Assembly: GCA_004294385.1 (NCBI GenBank)
Contig: REAP01000066.1
Span: forward strand, 1 to 64,000
Source of the DNA: Oscillatoriales cyanobacterium
Lineage (GTDB): Bacteria; Cyanobacteriota; Cyanobacteriia; Cyanobacteriales; Microcoleaceae
Length of the DNA: 64,000 nucleotides
Direction: 5' to 3'
The notes under the pieces: generated by a model
Databases searched by the model: none
Seen by the model: the letters and a program-made list of their open reading frames with translations, nothing else
What the model was told of the DNA's origin: nothing
Part shown: piece by piece, positions 43,167 through 50,665 of the stretch
Numbering within the stretch: position 1 is the stretch's first letter
Layout: each line of letters begins with the position of its first letter
Made by a program: the position numbers and the translations under genes

Positions 43167-44378
43167 ATGAAAAAAATTTTAGTAATCGATGATGATCATG
43201 TAATTCGGTATCATATTCTCAAAATCCTCAAGGCTGAACGTTTTGAAGTGGTGGGGGCAGAAAATGGAATGCAGGGCTTATCTTTGGCGATGTCGCATCT
43301 TCCCGATGTGATTCTTTGCGACGTGCTGATGCCAGAACTTAATGGTTATGGAGTGCTGATGGCATTGCGAGCGAATCCTGCTACTGCCACAGTACCTTTT
43401 GTGTTTTTGACTGGTAAAACCGATCGCGCTGAAATGCGTCAAGGCATGGAATTGGGAGCCGATGATTATCTGACGAAACCTTTTACTAAAGCTGAACTGG
43501 TTGGGGCGATCGCGATTCGTTTGAAAAAACAAGAAGCCTTCGCTGAGCTATACAATACTTTACAAATACAAAGCAACGAATTCATTATACAACAAAATGC
43601 AGATGAAAAATTAGCCCAGTTGAAAACAAGTTTATATAATGCTTTAAAACGAAAAGAATTCCTGGTTTACTATCAGCCACAGATCAGTATGAATACGGGT
43701 AAGATTGTGGGTGCAGAAGCTTTGGTGCGCTGGCAACACCATGAAAAAGGCTTGATTCCACCTACAGAATTTATTCCGGTTGCTGAAAAAACTGGCTTTA
43801 TTATACCTTTGGGCGAGTGGATATTGCAGACAGCTTGCCAGCAGTTACAAGCTTGGAAAAATGATGGTTTTTCTGGGCTGCGGATGGCGGTTAATTTATC
43901 ACCTGGTCAATTTCACCAACCGGATCTCAGTAGCAGAGTCGCCCAAATTTTAGAGAAAATTGGTTTAGAACCGAGCAGTTTAGAATTAGAGTTGACTGAA
44001 AGTTTGATGGTGGAAGATGTCAAAAGTGCGATCGCAACTTTGACCCAATTGAAAAACCTAGGAATTTCTATTTCGATTGACGATTTCGGAACAGGATACT
44101 CTTCTTTAAGCTATCTGACACAATACCCCTTCGATGCTTTAAAAATAGACCGATCCTTTGTTCGCAATATCACAGATGGCTGTCGAAATGCAGCGATTGT
44201 GAAAGCGATCATTGAAATGGCCCACAGTCTTCATCTTGAAGTAATTGCAGAAGGAGTAGAAACGGAAACAGAAAAAGATTTTCTCTGGCGCTCAGAATGC
44301 GATGTTATGCAGGGATATTTGTTCAGCCCTCCTTTGTCAGCAGCAGATTTTGAAAAGTTACTGATAGAAGGGAAATAA
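43167..44378 (+). CDS. Response regulator with EAL domain (c-di-GMP phosphodiesterase)
   Basis: Residues 1-125 are a receiver domain with the acidic pair at IDDDH, the phosphorylated Asp in PDVILCDVLMPELNGYG (about residue 52), Thr in FLTGKTD and Lys in YLTKPF. A short helical linker follows. The EAL domain starts near residue 160 with GAEALVRWQHHEKGLIPPTE and keeps ELTES, DDFGTGYSSLSYL and the distal VIAEGVET. All metal-binding residues for cutting c-di-GMP are present, so it is likely active and controlled by phosphorylation of a partner kinase not in the window. Confidence 0.92.
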   Translation: MKKILVIDDDHVIRYHILKILKAERFEVVGAENGMQGLSLAMSHLPDVILCDVLMPELNGYGVLMALRANPATATVPFVFLTGKTDRAEMRQGMELGADDYLTKPFTKAELVGAIAIRLKKQEAFAELYNTLQIQSNEFIIQQNADEKLAQLKTSLYNALKRKEFLVYYQPQISMNTGKIVGAEALVRWQHHEKGLIPPTEFIPVAEKTGFIIPLGEWILQTACQQLQAWKNDGFSGLRMAVNLSPGQFHQPDLSSRVAQILEKIGLEPSSLELELTESLMVEDVKSAIATLTQLKNLGISISIDDFGTGYSSLSYLTQYPFDALKIDRSFVRNITDGCRNAAIVKAIIEMAHSLHLEVIAEGVETETEKDFLWRSECDVMQGYLFSPPLSAADFEKLLIEGK

Positions 44379-44693
44379 AATATCGTTGAAGTCAATATTT
44401 GTGCGATAATCAAATGCGATCGGGGTGGAATATGGTTTTAGAATCCAGCAATAACGTTAACTCACTCAAATCAAGCAATAAAAAAAAATAAGGATGTTTA
44501 CATAGCTGTTCAAGTAACTCTAGTGATAGTATTTTTAGCTATATGGAATTTATCTGTCCAGCGATGTCAAAGCAACAGGGACTTCAGTCCCGGTTGGACT
44601 ATCGGTTGTACCTTAAGTTGACACCAATGGGCACGGTGCCGTGTCCCTACCTCTGCTACTTCATATTTGCAGTTAAAATTAAAAGGTTTATCT
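44379..44693. other. Spacer with a half copy of the multi-hairpin element
   Basis: From about 44565 to 44633 lies the right half of the element found complete at 33946 and 47902, ending CTTAAGTTGACACCAATGGG (plus CA), with the neighbour string GTGCCGTGTCCCTAC. The left half is missing. No gene is seen before the DUF202 gene. Confidence 0.65.
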
Positions 44694-45116
44694 ATGCTAT
44701 CAATGTTCAAATCCCCAAAAGTAAATACAGAAAAGACTAAGCGACTAAATCCGTCGCGGGTGCGCGATCACTTGGCAAACGAGCGCACTTATTTAGCATG
44801 GATGCGGACAGCAATATCGCTGATGGGTTTTGGCATAGTTATCGTGCGCCTTCGCGCCTTCCATCCCCCTCTGCTGCCAACTCCGGGGAATGGCTGGAAG
44901 TTGGGTTTGCTTTTTTCAGCAGTGGGTTTGCTGACGGTGCTATTCTCAACAAAGCACTACTTCGGTGTCCGCCACGATATCGATTATGATACTTATGAAC
45001 CTACCGATCGCTGGGTAATTCTTTTCAGCCTCGCGATCGCCATTTTAGGGGCTGGGGTAATTTATTATATGCTGACCGTTCCTTTGAGCTCATTTGATTT
45101 GATGGCACCTGAATAA
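44694..45116 (+). CDS. DUF202/YidH-family membrane protein, first copy
   Basis: The start at 44694 gives a 140-residue protein. The sequence LANERTYLAWMRTAISLMGF is the DUF202 signature, followed by two more hydrophobic segments (LGLLFSAVGLLTVLF, VILFSLAIAILGAGVIYYM). Members are small inner-membrane proteins of unknown function. A near-identical layout occurs in the next gene, so these are tandem paralogues. The gap between them is 60 bases. Confidence 0.8.
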   Translation: MLSMFKSPKVNTEKTKRLNPSRVRDHLANERTYLAWMRTAISLMGFGIVIVRLRAFHPPLLPTPGNGWKLGLLFSAVGLLTVLFSTKHYFGVRHDIDYDTYEPTDRWVILFSLAIAILGAGVIYYMLTVPLSSFDLMAPE

Positions 45117-45176
45117 TGGCACCGGTTTAATATTAATGTTAAAGAGTTCGATCGCGTGCAGTTATTGTTCACAGTG

Positions 45177-45578
45177 ATGCAAGTAGATGACGAGAAATCA
45201 AAGCAGCAAAATCTGTCGCGGGCGATCGATCGATCGGCGAATGAGCGCACTTTTTTAGCATGGATGCGGGCGGCGATCGCACTCATGGGTTTTGGCGTCG
45301 TCATCGTGCGACTTCGCGTCGTGCAACTCCCCGTACAACATCGTCACGCGATCGGGTGGAAGTTGGGTTTAATCTTCTCTCTAGTAGGTTTGGCGACAGT
45401 CTTAATCTCAACCCTGCACTACTTCACCGTTCGCCAGCAAATCGATCTCGATACCTACGAGCCGCCAGACGGCATGGTATTATTCTTCAGTTTCGCTGTC
45501 GGCTTATTGGGAATTGGAGTAATTTATGCGATTTTGGCAGCAGCCCTGGGATCGGTAACTGTTGTGATACCCGATTGA
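45177..45578 (+). CDS. DUF202/YidH-family membrane protein, second copy
   Basis: The ATG at 45177 gives 133 residues; a GTG at 45156 is the other option. SANERTFLAWMRAAIALMGF and the DLDTYEPPDG loop match the upstream copy at almost every conserved position, with later segments IFSLVGLATVLI and LFFSFAVGLLGIGVIY. The pair arose by tandem duplication. No known function. Confidence 0.8.
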   Translation: MQVDDEKSKQQNLSRAIDRSANERTFLAWMRAAIALMGFGVVIVRLRVVQLPVQHRHAIGWKLGLIFSLVGLATVLISTLHYFTVRQQIDLDTYEPPDGMVLFFSFAVGLLGIGVIYAILAAALGSVTVVIPD

Positions 45579-45732
45579 GCGCACAGCAGACTTAACAGCT
45601 AATGGTAATTGAGTATAAATACAGCAGATTCCACGTTTACGAAGTACACGCCCGCGATCGATCCCCGTAGGGACTAAGGCACTCGCCGTGTCCTCCTCGA
45701 TCGAGCACTGTAGCCGATCGCATCTTCATCGC

Positions 45733-45915
45733 TAAAAAATCTATTTTACCGTCAGTATCTGCCCAAATTTCCTCCGCCGTGGTTTCTCGGTGAATTTTCG
45801 GATTTGCGGGGTTGCGAAACTGTTGCAACAGAAAAGCATCGGGGGTTTCTTCTGCAATTTCTTGGGCACGGGCGATCGCGCTTAACATCCCTTCATGTCC
45901 CGGAGTCAATTCCAA
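45733..45915 (-). pseudogene. Cysteine synthase fragment
   Basis: On the minus strand the frame holds [20 protein letters not shown], then [20 protein letters not shown], which match the middle of CysK-type cysteine synthases. The N-terminal half with the PLP lysine and the C-terminal half are both missing. The sequence on either side is repeat-like, so this is a leftover piece, not a gene. Confidence 0.75.
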
Positions 45916-46290
45916 AAGATTAACTTTGGTAGTGTAGGGATGAAGCATTTGGGCGACAATCGCTGATAAAAACCCGATGTTTGATGTCCAAATGCTTCAT
46001 CCTCCCCAGAGTTGGCGATTGAAAATATCTCAAATGGGTTCTATACAAACGAAGTCCCTCTCTAAGAGACTAAGAAATAAAGGGCGGTTTTTCAGCCAGA
46101 TTGGGATGAGATGTGCAGCAGCTTGTGTCGCGGTTTTCCCTGACTATCGGCGATATTAAAGATTTCAGGTACGAATTGCTCAATAGTTAGGTGCGATCGC
46201 CGACAATTGAGATGATAATAGTTAATTCAGAAGCCCGCCAGCTTCACCTTTGAGAAACTACCAAGAATAAGTTCTAACAGAGACACCACT

Positions 46291-47775
46291 ATGGGAAAAC
46301 CAACAGGCTTTATCGAATTCCTCCGCGAATTGCCCTCCGAACTCTCACCAGTCGAGAGAGTCCACAACTGGGACGAATTTCACCTCCCAATGGACGAAGA
46401 CAAACTCCGCACCCAAGGAGCCCGCTGCATGGACTGCGGCATCCCATTTTGCCACACTGGAAACCTGATTAGCGGCATGGCCAGCGGCTGCCCAATCAAC
46501 AACCTCATTCCCGAATGGAACGACTTAGTATATCGCGGCCTCTGGAAAGAAGCCCTAGACAGACTCCACAAAACCAACAACTTCCCCGAATTCACCGGCC
46601 GCGTTTGTCCCGCCCCCTGCGAAGGCGCTTGCGTACTCGGCATCAACAACCCGCCAGTCACAATCAAAAACATCGAAGCCTCAATCATCGACAAAGGCTG
46701 GGATGAAGGCTGGATTACCGCCGAACCACCAGCCAAACGCACAGGCAAAAACATCGCCGTCATCGGTTCCGGGCCCGCCGGTTTATCCGCCGCCGCCCAA
46801 CTCAACAAAGCCGGTCATTGGGTAACTGTATATGAAAGAGCCGATCGCCCCGGCGGCCTGCTAATGTATGGCATCCCCAACATGAAGCTAGACAAAGAAC
46901 AAGTCGTCATGCGTCGCCTGAAAGTCCTCGAAGACGAAGGCATCAAATTCGTTTGCAACACCGAAATCGGCAAAGACTTACCAGCAGAACAACTACTCAA
47001 AGAATTCGACTCCGTTGTCCTCTGTACCGGTGCCACCAAACCCCGCGACTTAGGCATCGAAGGGCGCGAATTAAAAGGCATCCACTTCGCAATGGACTTC
47101 CTCACAGCCAACACCAAATCGGTTCTCGACAAGAGTACAAACGATAACTTCATCTCCGCCGCCGGCAAAGATATCGTAATTATCGGCGGTGGCGACACCG
47201 GCACCGACTGCGTGGGCACCTCCATTCGCCACGGCTGCAACAGCCTCGTACAGCTTGAAATCATGGCCAAACCGCCCTCTGAACGCGCCGCCAACAATCC
47301 CTGGCCCGAATGGCCAAAAGTCTACCGTCTCGACTACGGCCAAGAAGAAGCCGCAGCCAAATTCGGCGATGATCCTCGCGGCTATCTCACCACCTCTACC
47401 AAGTTCGAGGGCGACGAAAACGGCAATGTCAAAGCCGTGCACACCGTTGAGGTGGAGTGGGCGAAAAACGAAAAAGGGCAGTTTATTCCCAAACAAATCC
47501 CCGGCACCGAAAAAGTCCTACCCGCCCAGCTTGTCTTGCTAGCGATGGGCTTCCTCGGCCCGGAACAGCCTTTGTTGGATGCGATGGGATTGGAACGTGA
47601 CGCGCGCAGCAATGTGAAAGCGGATCATGAAAAATATACAACTAGCCTTCCCGGAGTTTTCGCCGCCGGTGACTGTCGCCGGGGTCAGAGTTTGGTGGTT
47701 TGGGCGATTAATGAAGGGCGCGGCGTGGCCCGGGAGTGCGACCTTTATCTGATGGGGAGCACAGATTTACCTTAG
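46291..47775 (+). CDS. gltD: Glutamate synthase small subunit (GltD)
   Basis: The 494-residue protein has the N-terminal iron-sulfur region ([34 protein letters not shown]), the FAD-binding [15 protein letters not shown], and the NADPH-binding [15 protein letters not shown]. It passes electrons from NADPH to the large subunit of glutamate synthase, which makes glutamate from glutamine and 2-oxoglutarate. No gltB gene is next to it, which is normal in cyanobacteria. Complete. Confidence 0.92.
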   Translation: MGKPTGFIEFLRELPSELSPVERVHNWDEFHLPMDEDKLRTQGARCMDCGIPFCHTGNLISGMASGCPINNLIPEWNDLVYRGLWKEALDRLHKTNNFPEFTGRVCPAPCEGACVLGINNPPVTIKNIEASIIDKGWDEGWITAEPPAKRTGKNIAVIGSGPAGLSAAAQLNKAGHWVTVYERADRPGGLLMYGIPNMKLDKEQVVMRRLKVLEDEGIKFVCNTEIGKDLPAEQLLKEFDSVVLCTGATKPRDLGIEGRELKGIHFAMDFLTANTKSVLDKSTNDNFISAAGKDIVIIGGGDTGTDCVGTSIRHGCNSLVQLEIMAKPPSERAANNPWPEWPKVYRLDYGQEEAAAKFGDDPRGYLTTSTKFEGDENGNVKAVHTVEVEWAKNEKGQFIPKQIPGTEKVLPAQLVLLAMGFLGPEQPLLDAMGLERDARSNVKADHEKYTTSLPGVFAAGDCRRGQSLVVWAINEGRGVARECDLYLMGSTDLP

Positions 47776-47901
47776 TTTTACAATACCAGAACCCCGATCA
47801 ACCCGCTCCTACCCAACAAACAATCCTAATGTACATTTCGATTGTTTGTTGGGTTTGATATCAATTCCGGTTACACCGGAATGATCTAGAGTCCAAGGCA
47901 G
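47776..47901. other. Spacer after gltD
   Basis: The spacer holds CAACAAACAATCCTAATGTA and its near complement ATTTCGATTGTTTGTTGGG (about 47814-47855), a hairpin that may end gltD transcription. No gene is seen. Confidence 0.45.
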
Positions 47902-48119
47902 TGCCCATAGGTGTCAACTTAAGCTGTCAGCCCGCCCCGTGTCCGTTAGTCATCCATCGAGTCCACCAGGGGTTTAAACCCCTGTCTAATAGCTAAAGTC
48001 CTCTAAAAGAGGACTCAAGAACTCATCATCAGTCCTCTTTGAGAGGACTTGCGCTTTGAGACAGGGGTTTAAACCCCTGTCGGACTGTGGAATGAACCTT
48101 AAGTTGACACCAATGGGCT
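47902..48119. mobile_element. Multi-hairpin element with terminal inverted repeats, copy 3 (218 bp)
   Basis: The ends TGCCCATAGGTGTCAACTTA and ...TTAAGTTGACACCAATGGGC pair as in the other copies. Inside are AGGGGTTTAAACCCCT (twice), AGTCCTCTAAAAGAGGACT and AGTCCTCTTTGAGAGGACT. The element sits inside a larger inverted repeat: AGTCCAAGGCA on its left (47890-47900) and TGCCTTGGACT on its right (48124-48134). It lies between the convergent gltD and Rpn genes. Confidence 0.75.
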
Positions 48120-48154
48120 TGGCCTGCCTTGGACTCCGTTTAGATCATTCCGAT

Positions 48155-49225
48155 TTATCCAAGTGCAGAATCCAACCAAACTATCAAATCCTCTTGAGTA
48201 GTAAAATCTAACAAAGCTTCTCCTAAATCATCCAACTGTTCAGCAGATAACCGCTGGATGTTAGCTTGAACCTCCGGTGCAACCTCGCCCACTCTGCGTA
48301 CAATCTGACGCATAATTAATGCTGTTTGCCCTGCAAGTTTCCCCCTTTCAATCCCCTGTTCAATACCCCTTTCAATCCCCTGTTCAATACCCCTTTCAAT
48401 CCCCTGTTCAATCCCCCTTTCAATCCCCTGTTCAATACCCCTTTCAATCCCCTGTTCAATCCCCTGTTCAATCCCCTGTTCAATCCCTATTTCAATCCCC
48501 TGTTCAATCCCTATTTCAATCCCTTTCATAACAGATCCGAGTTGATCTTGGATAAACATTTCTCGCTTGTCCAAGTCTTCCGCTTCTTTGACTGTCAAAT
48601 TTGCTCGATTGGCAATTGTCATTGCGCTATTAATCTCTGTTACTGAACCCAGTGTAGCTGGCACTTCATCTAAACTGGGAGAATTTTTCATAAAGTAAAT
48701 CCACTTTTCGGCTAGAGTTTCGAGTTGATTCAATTCTTTTTTGAATTTCGGCAACTCCACAAACACTAACTTTAATTCACAGTTGGGATAGGGGAAGTTT
48801 TCTTCTGTTTCTGTGAAAACAAAGTTAGAAATTAGTTTTTCGCTATTTTCAAATAAAATAAAATCGGTGATGGTTAAGGCAATGACTGGATTTAGTCTTA
48901 AATAACCGTCTCCAGCTTTCAGTTGATTACAATAGGTGTTGCCTGCGTTGTAAACTACTCGTTTTTCAAAGGCGGCTACATTGAGTACCTGGATTTCTAT
49001 AATCACTGTTTTGTTGCCAGTAATTTTAGCTTTCACATCCAGATAACTGTCTTTCAATCCTGTGACACTGGCTGCTGAATAAGGATCGATGATTTCTATG
49101 TCTTGAATTATGCGTTCTCCGCCATACAGCATTGCATTCAGGAAGCTAATCAAAATTTCTGGATGTTCGGAAGAGCCAAATATCCTTTTGAATGCAAAAT
49201 CTGTTTTGGGACTGATAAAACGCAT
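48155..49225 (-). CDS. Rpn-family PD-(D/E)XK nuclease with internal EQGIERGI repeats
   Basis: The 356-residue protein begins MRFISPKTDFAFKRIFGS, the Rpn/transposase-like start, with the nuclease site in DSYLDVKAKI and VIIEIQVL (Asp, Glu and Gln). After about residue 232 there are about 12 units of the eight-residue type EQGIERGI/EQGIEIGI. The C-terminal 60 residues (MRQIVRRVGEVAPEVQ, LGEALLDFTTQEDL) match DUF4351. Such proteins cut DNA and promote recombination in E. coli. Repeat number is likely to vary between strains. Confidence 0.85.
   Translation of the reverse strand: MRFISPKTDFAFKRIFGSSEHPEILISFLNAMLYGGERIIQDIEIIDPYSAASVTGLKDSYLDVKAKITGNKTVIIEIQVLNVAAFEKRVVYNAGNTYCNQLKAGDGYLRLNPVIALTITDFILFENSEKLISNFVFTETEENFPYPNCELKLVFVELPKFKKELNQLETLAEKWIYFMKNSPSLDEVPATLGSVTEINSAMTIANRANLTVKEAEDLDKREMFIQDQLGSVMKGIEIGIEQGIEIGIEQGIEQGIEQGIERGIEQGIERGIEQGIERGIEQGIERGIEQGIERGKLAGQTALIMRQIVRRVGEVAPEVQANIQRLSAEQLDDLGEALLDFTTQEDLIVWLDSALG
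48350..48530. repeat. Coding repeats in the Rpn gene
   Basis: On the plus strand the repeats read CCCCTTTCAATCCCCTGTTC-type 24-base units (with shorter 12-base forms), which encode the EQGIERGI units on the minus strand. The array has clean direct repeats and no spacers. Confidence 0.85.
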
Positions 49226-49590
49226 AGGTTTTTTGTTCTGGTTTGTAGGGAATCGGCACGCGATTTCTAAGAGACTGTTGGCGAATCAAGAAAGGGTAAT
49301 ACACCTCGCAGGTAAAATGTAAATAATGTAGGTTGGGTAGAGCGCCAGCGAAACCCAACTATTCTATAAGGTGTTGGGTTTCGCTTATGCTCTACCCAAC
49401 CTACGCTATCTATGTGAGAAACACCGCGAGTGCTGATTTCAGAGGTGAGGGTGAAACCCTCTGTGATATCGTTTCCGGTTGCATCGGAATGATTTAACCG
49501 CGAAGGCGCAAAGGACACGAAGGAAGAGAAGAGAGAGATTAATACAGGACGATGAAGAGAGGTCTCAGATTTGACATAATACGAGAACTT
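49226..49590. other. Spacer with an inverted repeat and a 74-bp dispersed repeat
   Basis: GTAGGTTGGGTAGAGC (49329-49344) and GCTCTACCCAACCTAC (about 49387-49404) form an inverted repeat around AACCCAAC/GTTGGGTT stems. At 49481-49554 lies a 74-bp repeat that recurs almost exactly at 57518-57591. No gene is seen. Confidence 0.7.
49481..49554. repeat. 74-bp dispersed repeat, copy A
   Basis: The string starts GCATCGGAATGATTTAACCG and ends AATACAGGACGATG. A copy at 57518-57591 differs at only one base that I see (GGACACGAAG against GGACGCGAAG). It holds no frame or obvious fold. Confidence 0.85.
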
Positions 49591-50598
49591 CTAATATTCC
49601 GCTTCCTCTTCGTATTCGGGAGTCTTAGTCTTCTCAGGGATATTCACGCGAGGAGCTTTATAAGGCTTCGGCGCTTCGTCATCAGCCCAAGCATCCGCTT
49701 CCACATCATCCTCGTATTCATACTGGACCACCGGCTCCTTGCGATAACTCTCAGGACGAGCGTACTCTTTCTCCTCGTACTCCTCCTCGTAATCGTCCTC
49801 CTCGCCGCCCCAATTATCCTCTTCATACTCATCGTAATCATTCACCGGAGCAGGCTGGGCCTGACGCATCGGTTGTCGCACCGCAGGTCGTTTCCACTGG
49901 GAATCCTCGTCCCAAGGAACTTCCTCAAGCGCAGGCTGTGCTACTTTGCTACGCATTTCCGGTGCAGGTATTCGCACGCCTGGCCCCAATTGATTTGGCG
50001 TAGCCACAGGCTTGGGATAATAACCTTGTTCTTCCTCGTCACGTTCCCAAGGTGCTTGTCCCAACCCGACGCGCTCCAGCAGCCCCACACTAAGCTGTCT
50101 GAGCCTTTCCTCGGAACCTTCAAACACAATCAAGCGATTGGGGCCACTACTGACAATTTCCTCGATTCCCAAGTCGTAGGTGCTGAGAACTTGTTCGGGG
50201 ATTTGGGGGATTCCCAGGGAAGCGATGATGATAGAAACTAACTTACCGTCTTCTGGGTCGAACCGAAAGCCCCGGACTCTTCCTAAAAGTTCGCCGGTTT
50301 CGGTGATCACTTCGCTGTTAATCAAAATGCTGTAGACTTCGACATCAACATCATCTTCGATCGCACTTTCGTCTTCCACCAACAGCACATCGCCGATTTC
50401 GCTGACATTGCTGAGGAACATAAACCTCGGCATTCCAGCCACTGCAAATATATTATCTCGTAGACCGATCGCCACAACTTCCCGTCGGTCAATGTCTACC
50501 CACAATTGACTAACCACACCCAGGCGTTTACCTCTGTCGCGGGTGATGACTTGAGTGCCGAGAATGTCGGAGCGTTGGCAGATTTGTTCGGATGTCAT
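49591..50598 (-). CDS. PRC-barrel-domain protein with acidic tail
   Basis: The 335 residues start with two PRC-barrel-like units (SDILGTQVITRDRGKRLGVV and NSEVITETGELLGRVRGF). From about residue 180 the sequence is acidic and Tyr/Pro-rich with no fold (DYDEYEEDNWGGEEDDYEEE and similar). PRC-barrel proteins bind other proteins or RNA and occur on photosynthetic complexes. The function is open. The tail would be flexible and interacts by charge. The gene lies next to smc on the same strand. Confidence 0.8.
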   Translation of the reverse strand: MTSEQICQRSDILGTQVITRDRGKRLGVVSQLWVDIDRREVVAIGLRDNIFAVAGMPRFMFLSNVSEIGDVLLVEDESAIEDDVDVEVYSILINSEVITETGELLGRVRGFRFDPEDGKLVSIIIASLGIPQIPEQVLSTYDLGIEEIVSSGPNRLIVFEGSEERLRQLSVGLLERVGLGQAPWERDEEEQGYYPKPVATPNQLGPGVRIPAPEMRSKVAQPALEEVPWDEDSQWKRPAVRQPMRQAQPAPVNDYDEYEEDNWGGEEDDYEEEYEEKEYARPESYRKEPVVQYEYEDDVEADAWADDEAPKPYKAPRVNIPEKTKTPEYEEEAEY

Positions 50599-50665
50599 CT
50601 AACTCTAATCCTGATTTATTAAGTACATATATCACTCAACACGGTCATCGACAGATACTCCGGGA

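Noticed and set aside
45977..46159. Plus-strand 60-residue frame next to the cysK fragment
   Set aside because: No family pattern seen. It could be the remains of something, but nothing supports a gene.
46380..47496. Three minus-strand frames of 140-160 residues opposite gltD
   Set aside because: They lie fully inside gltD, have no family pattern and arise from its GC-rich third codon positions.
48319..48646. Plus-strand protein made of PFNPLFN or QSPVQ repeats
   Set aside because: It is the reverse reading of the EQGIERGI repeats of the Rpn gene.
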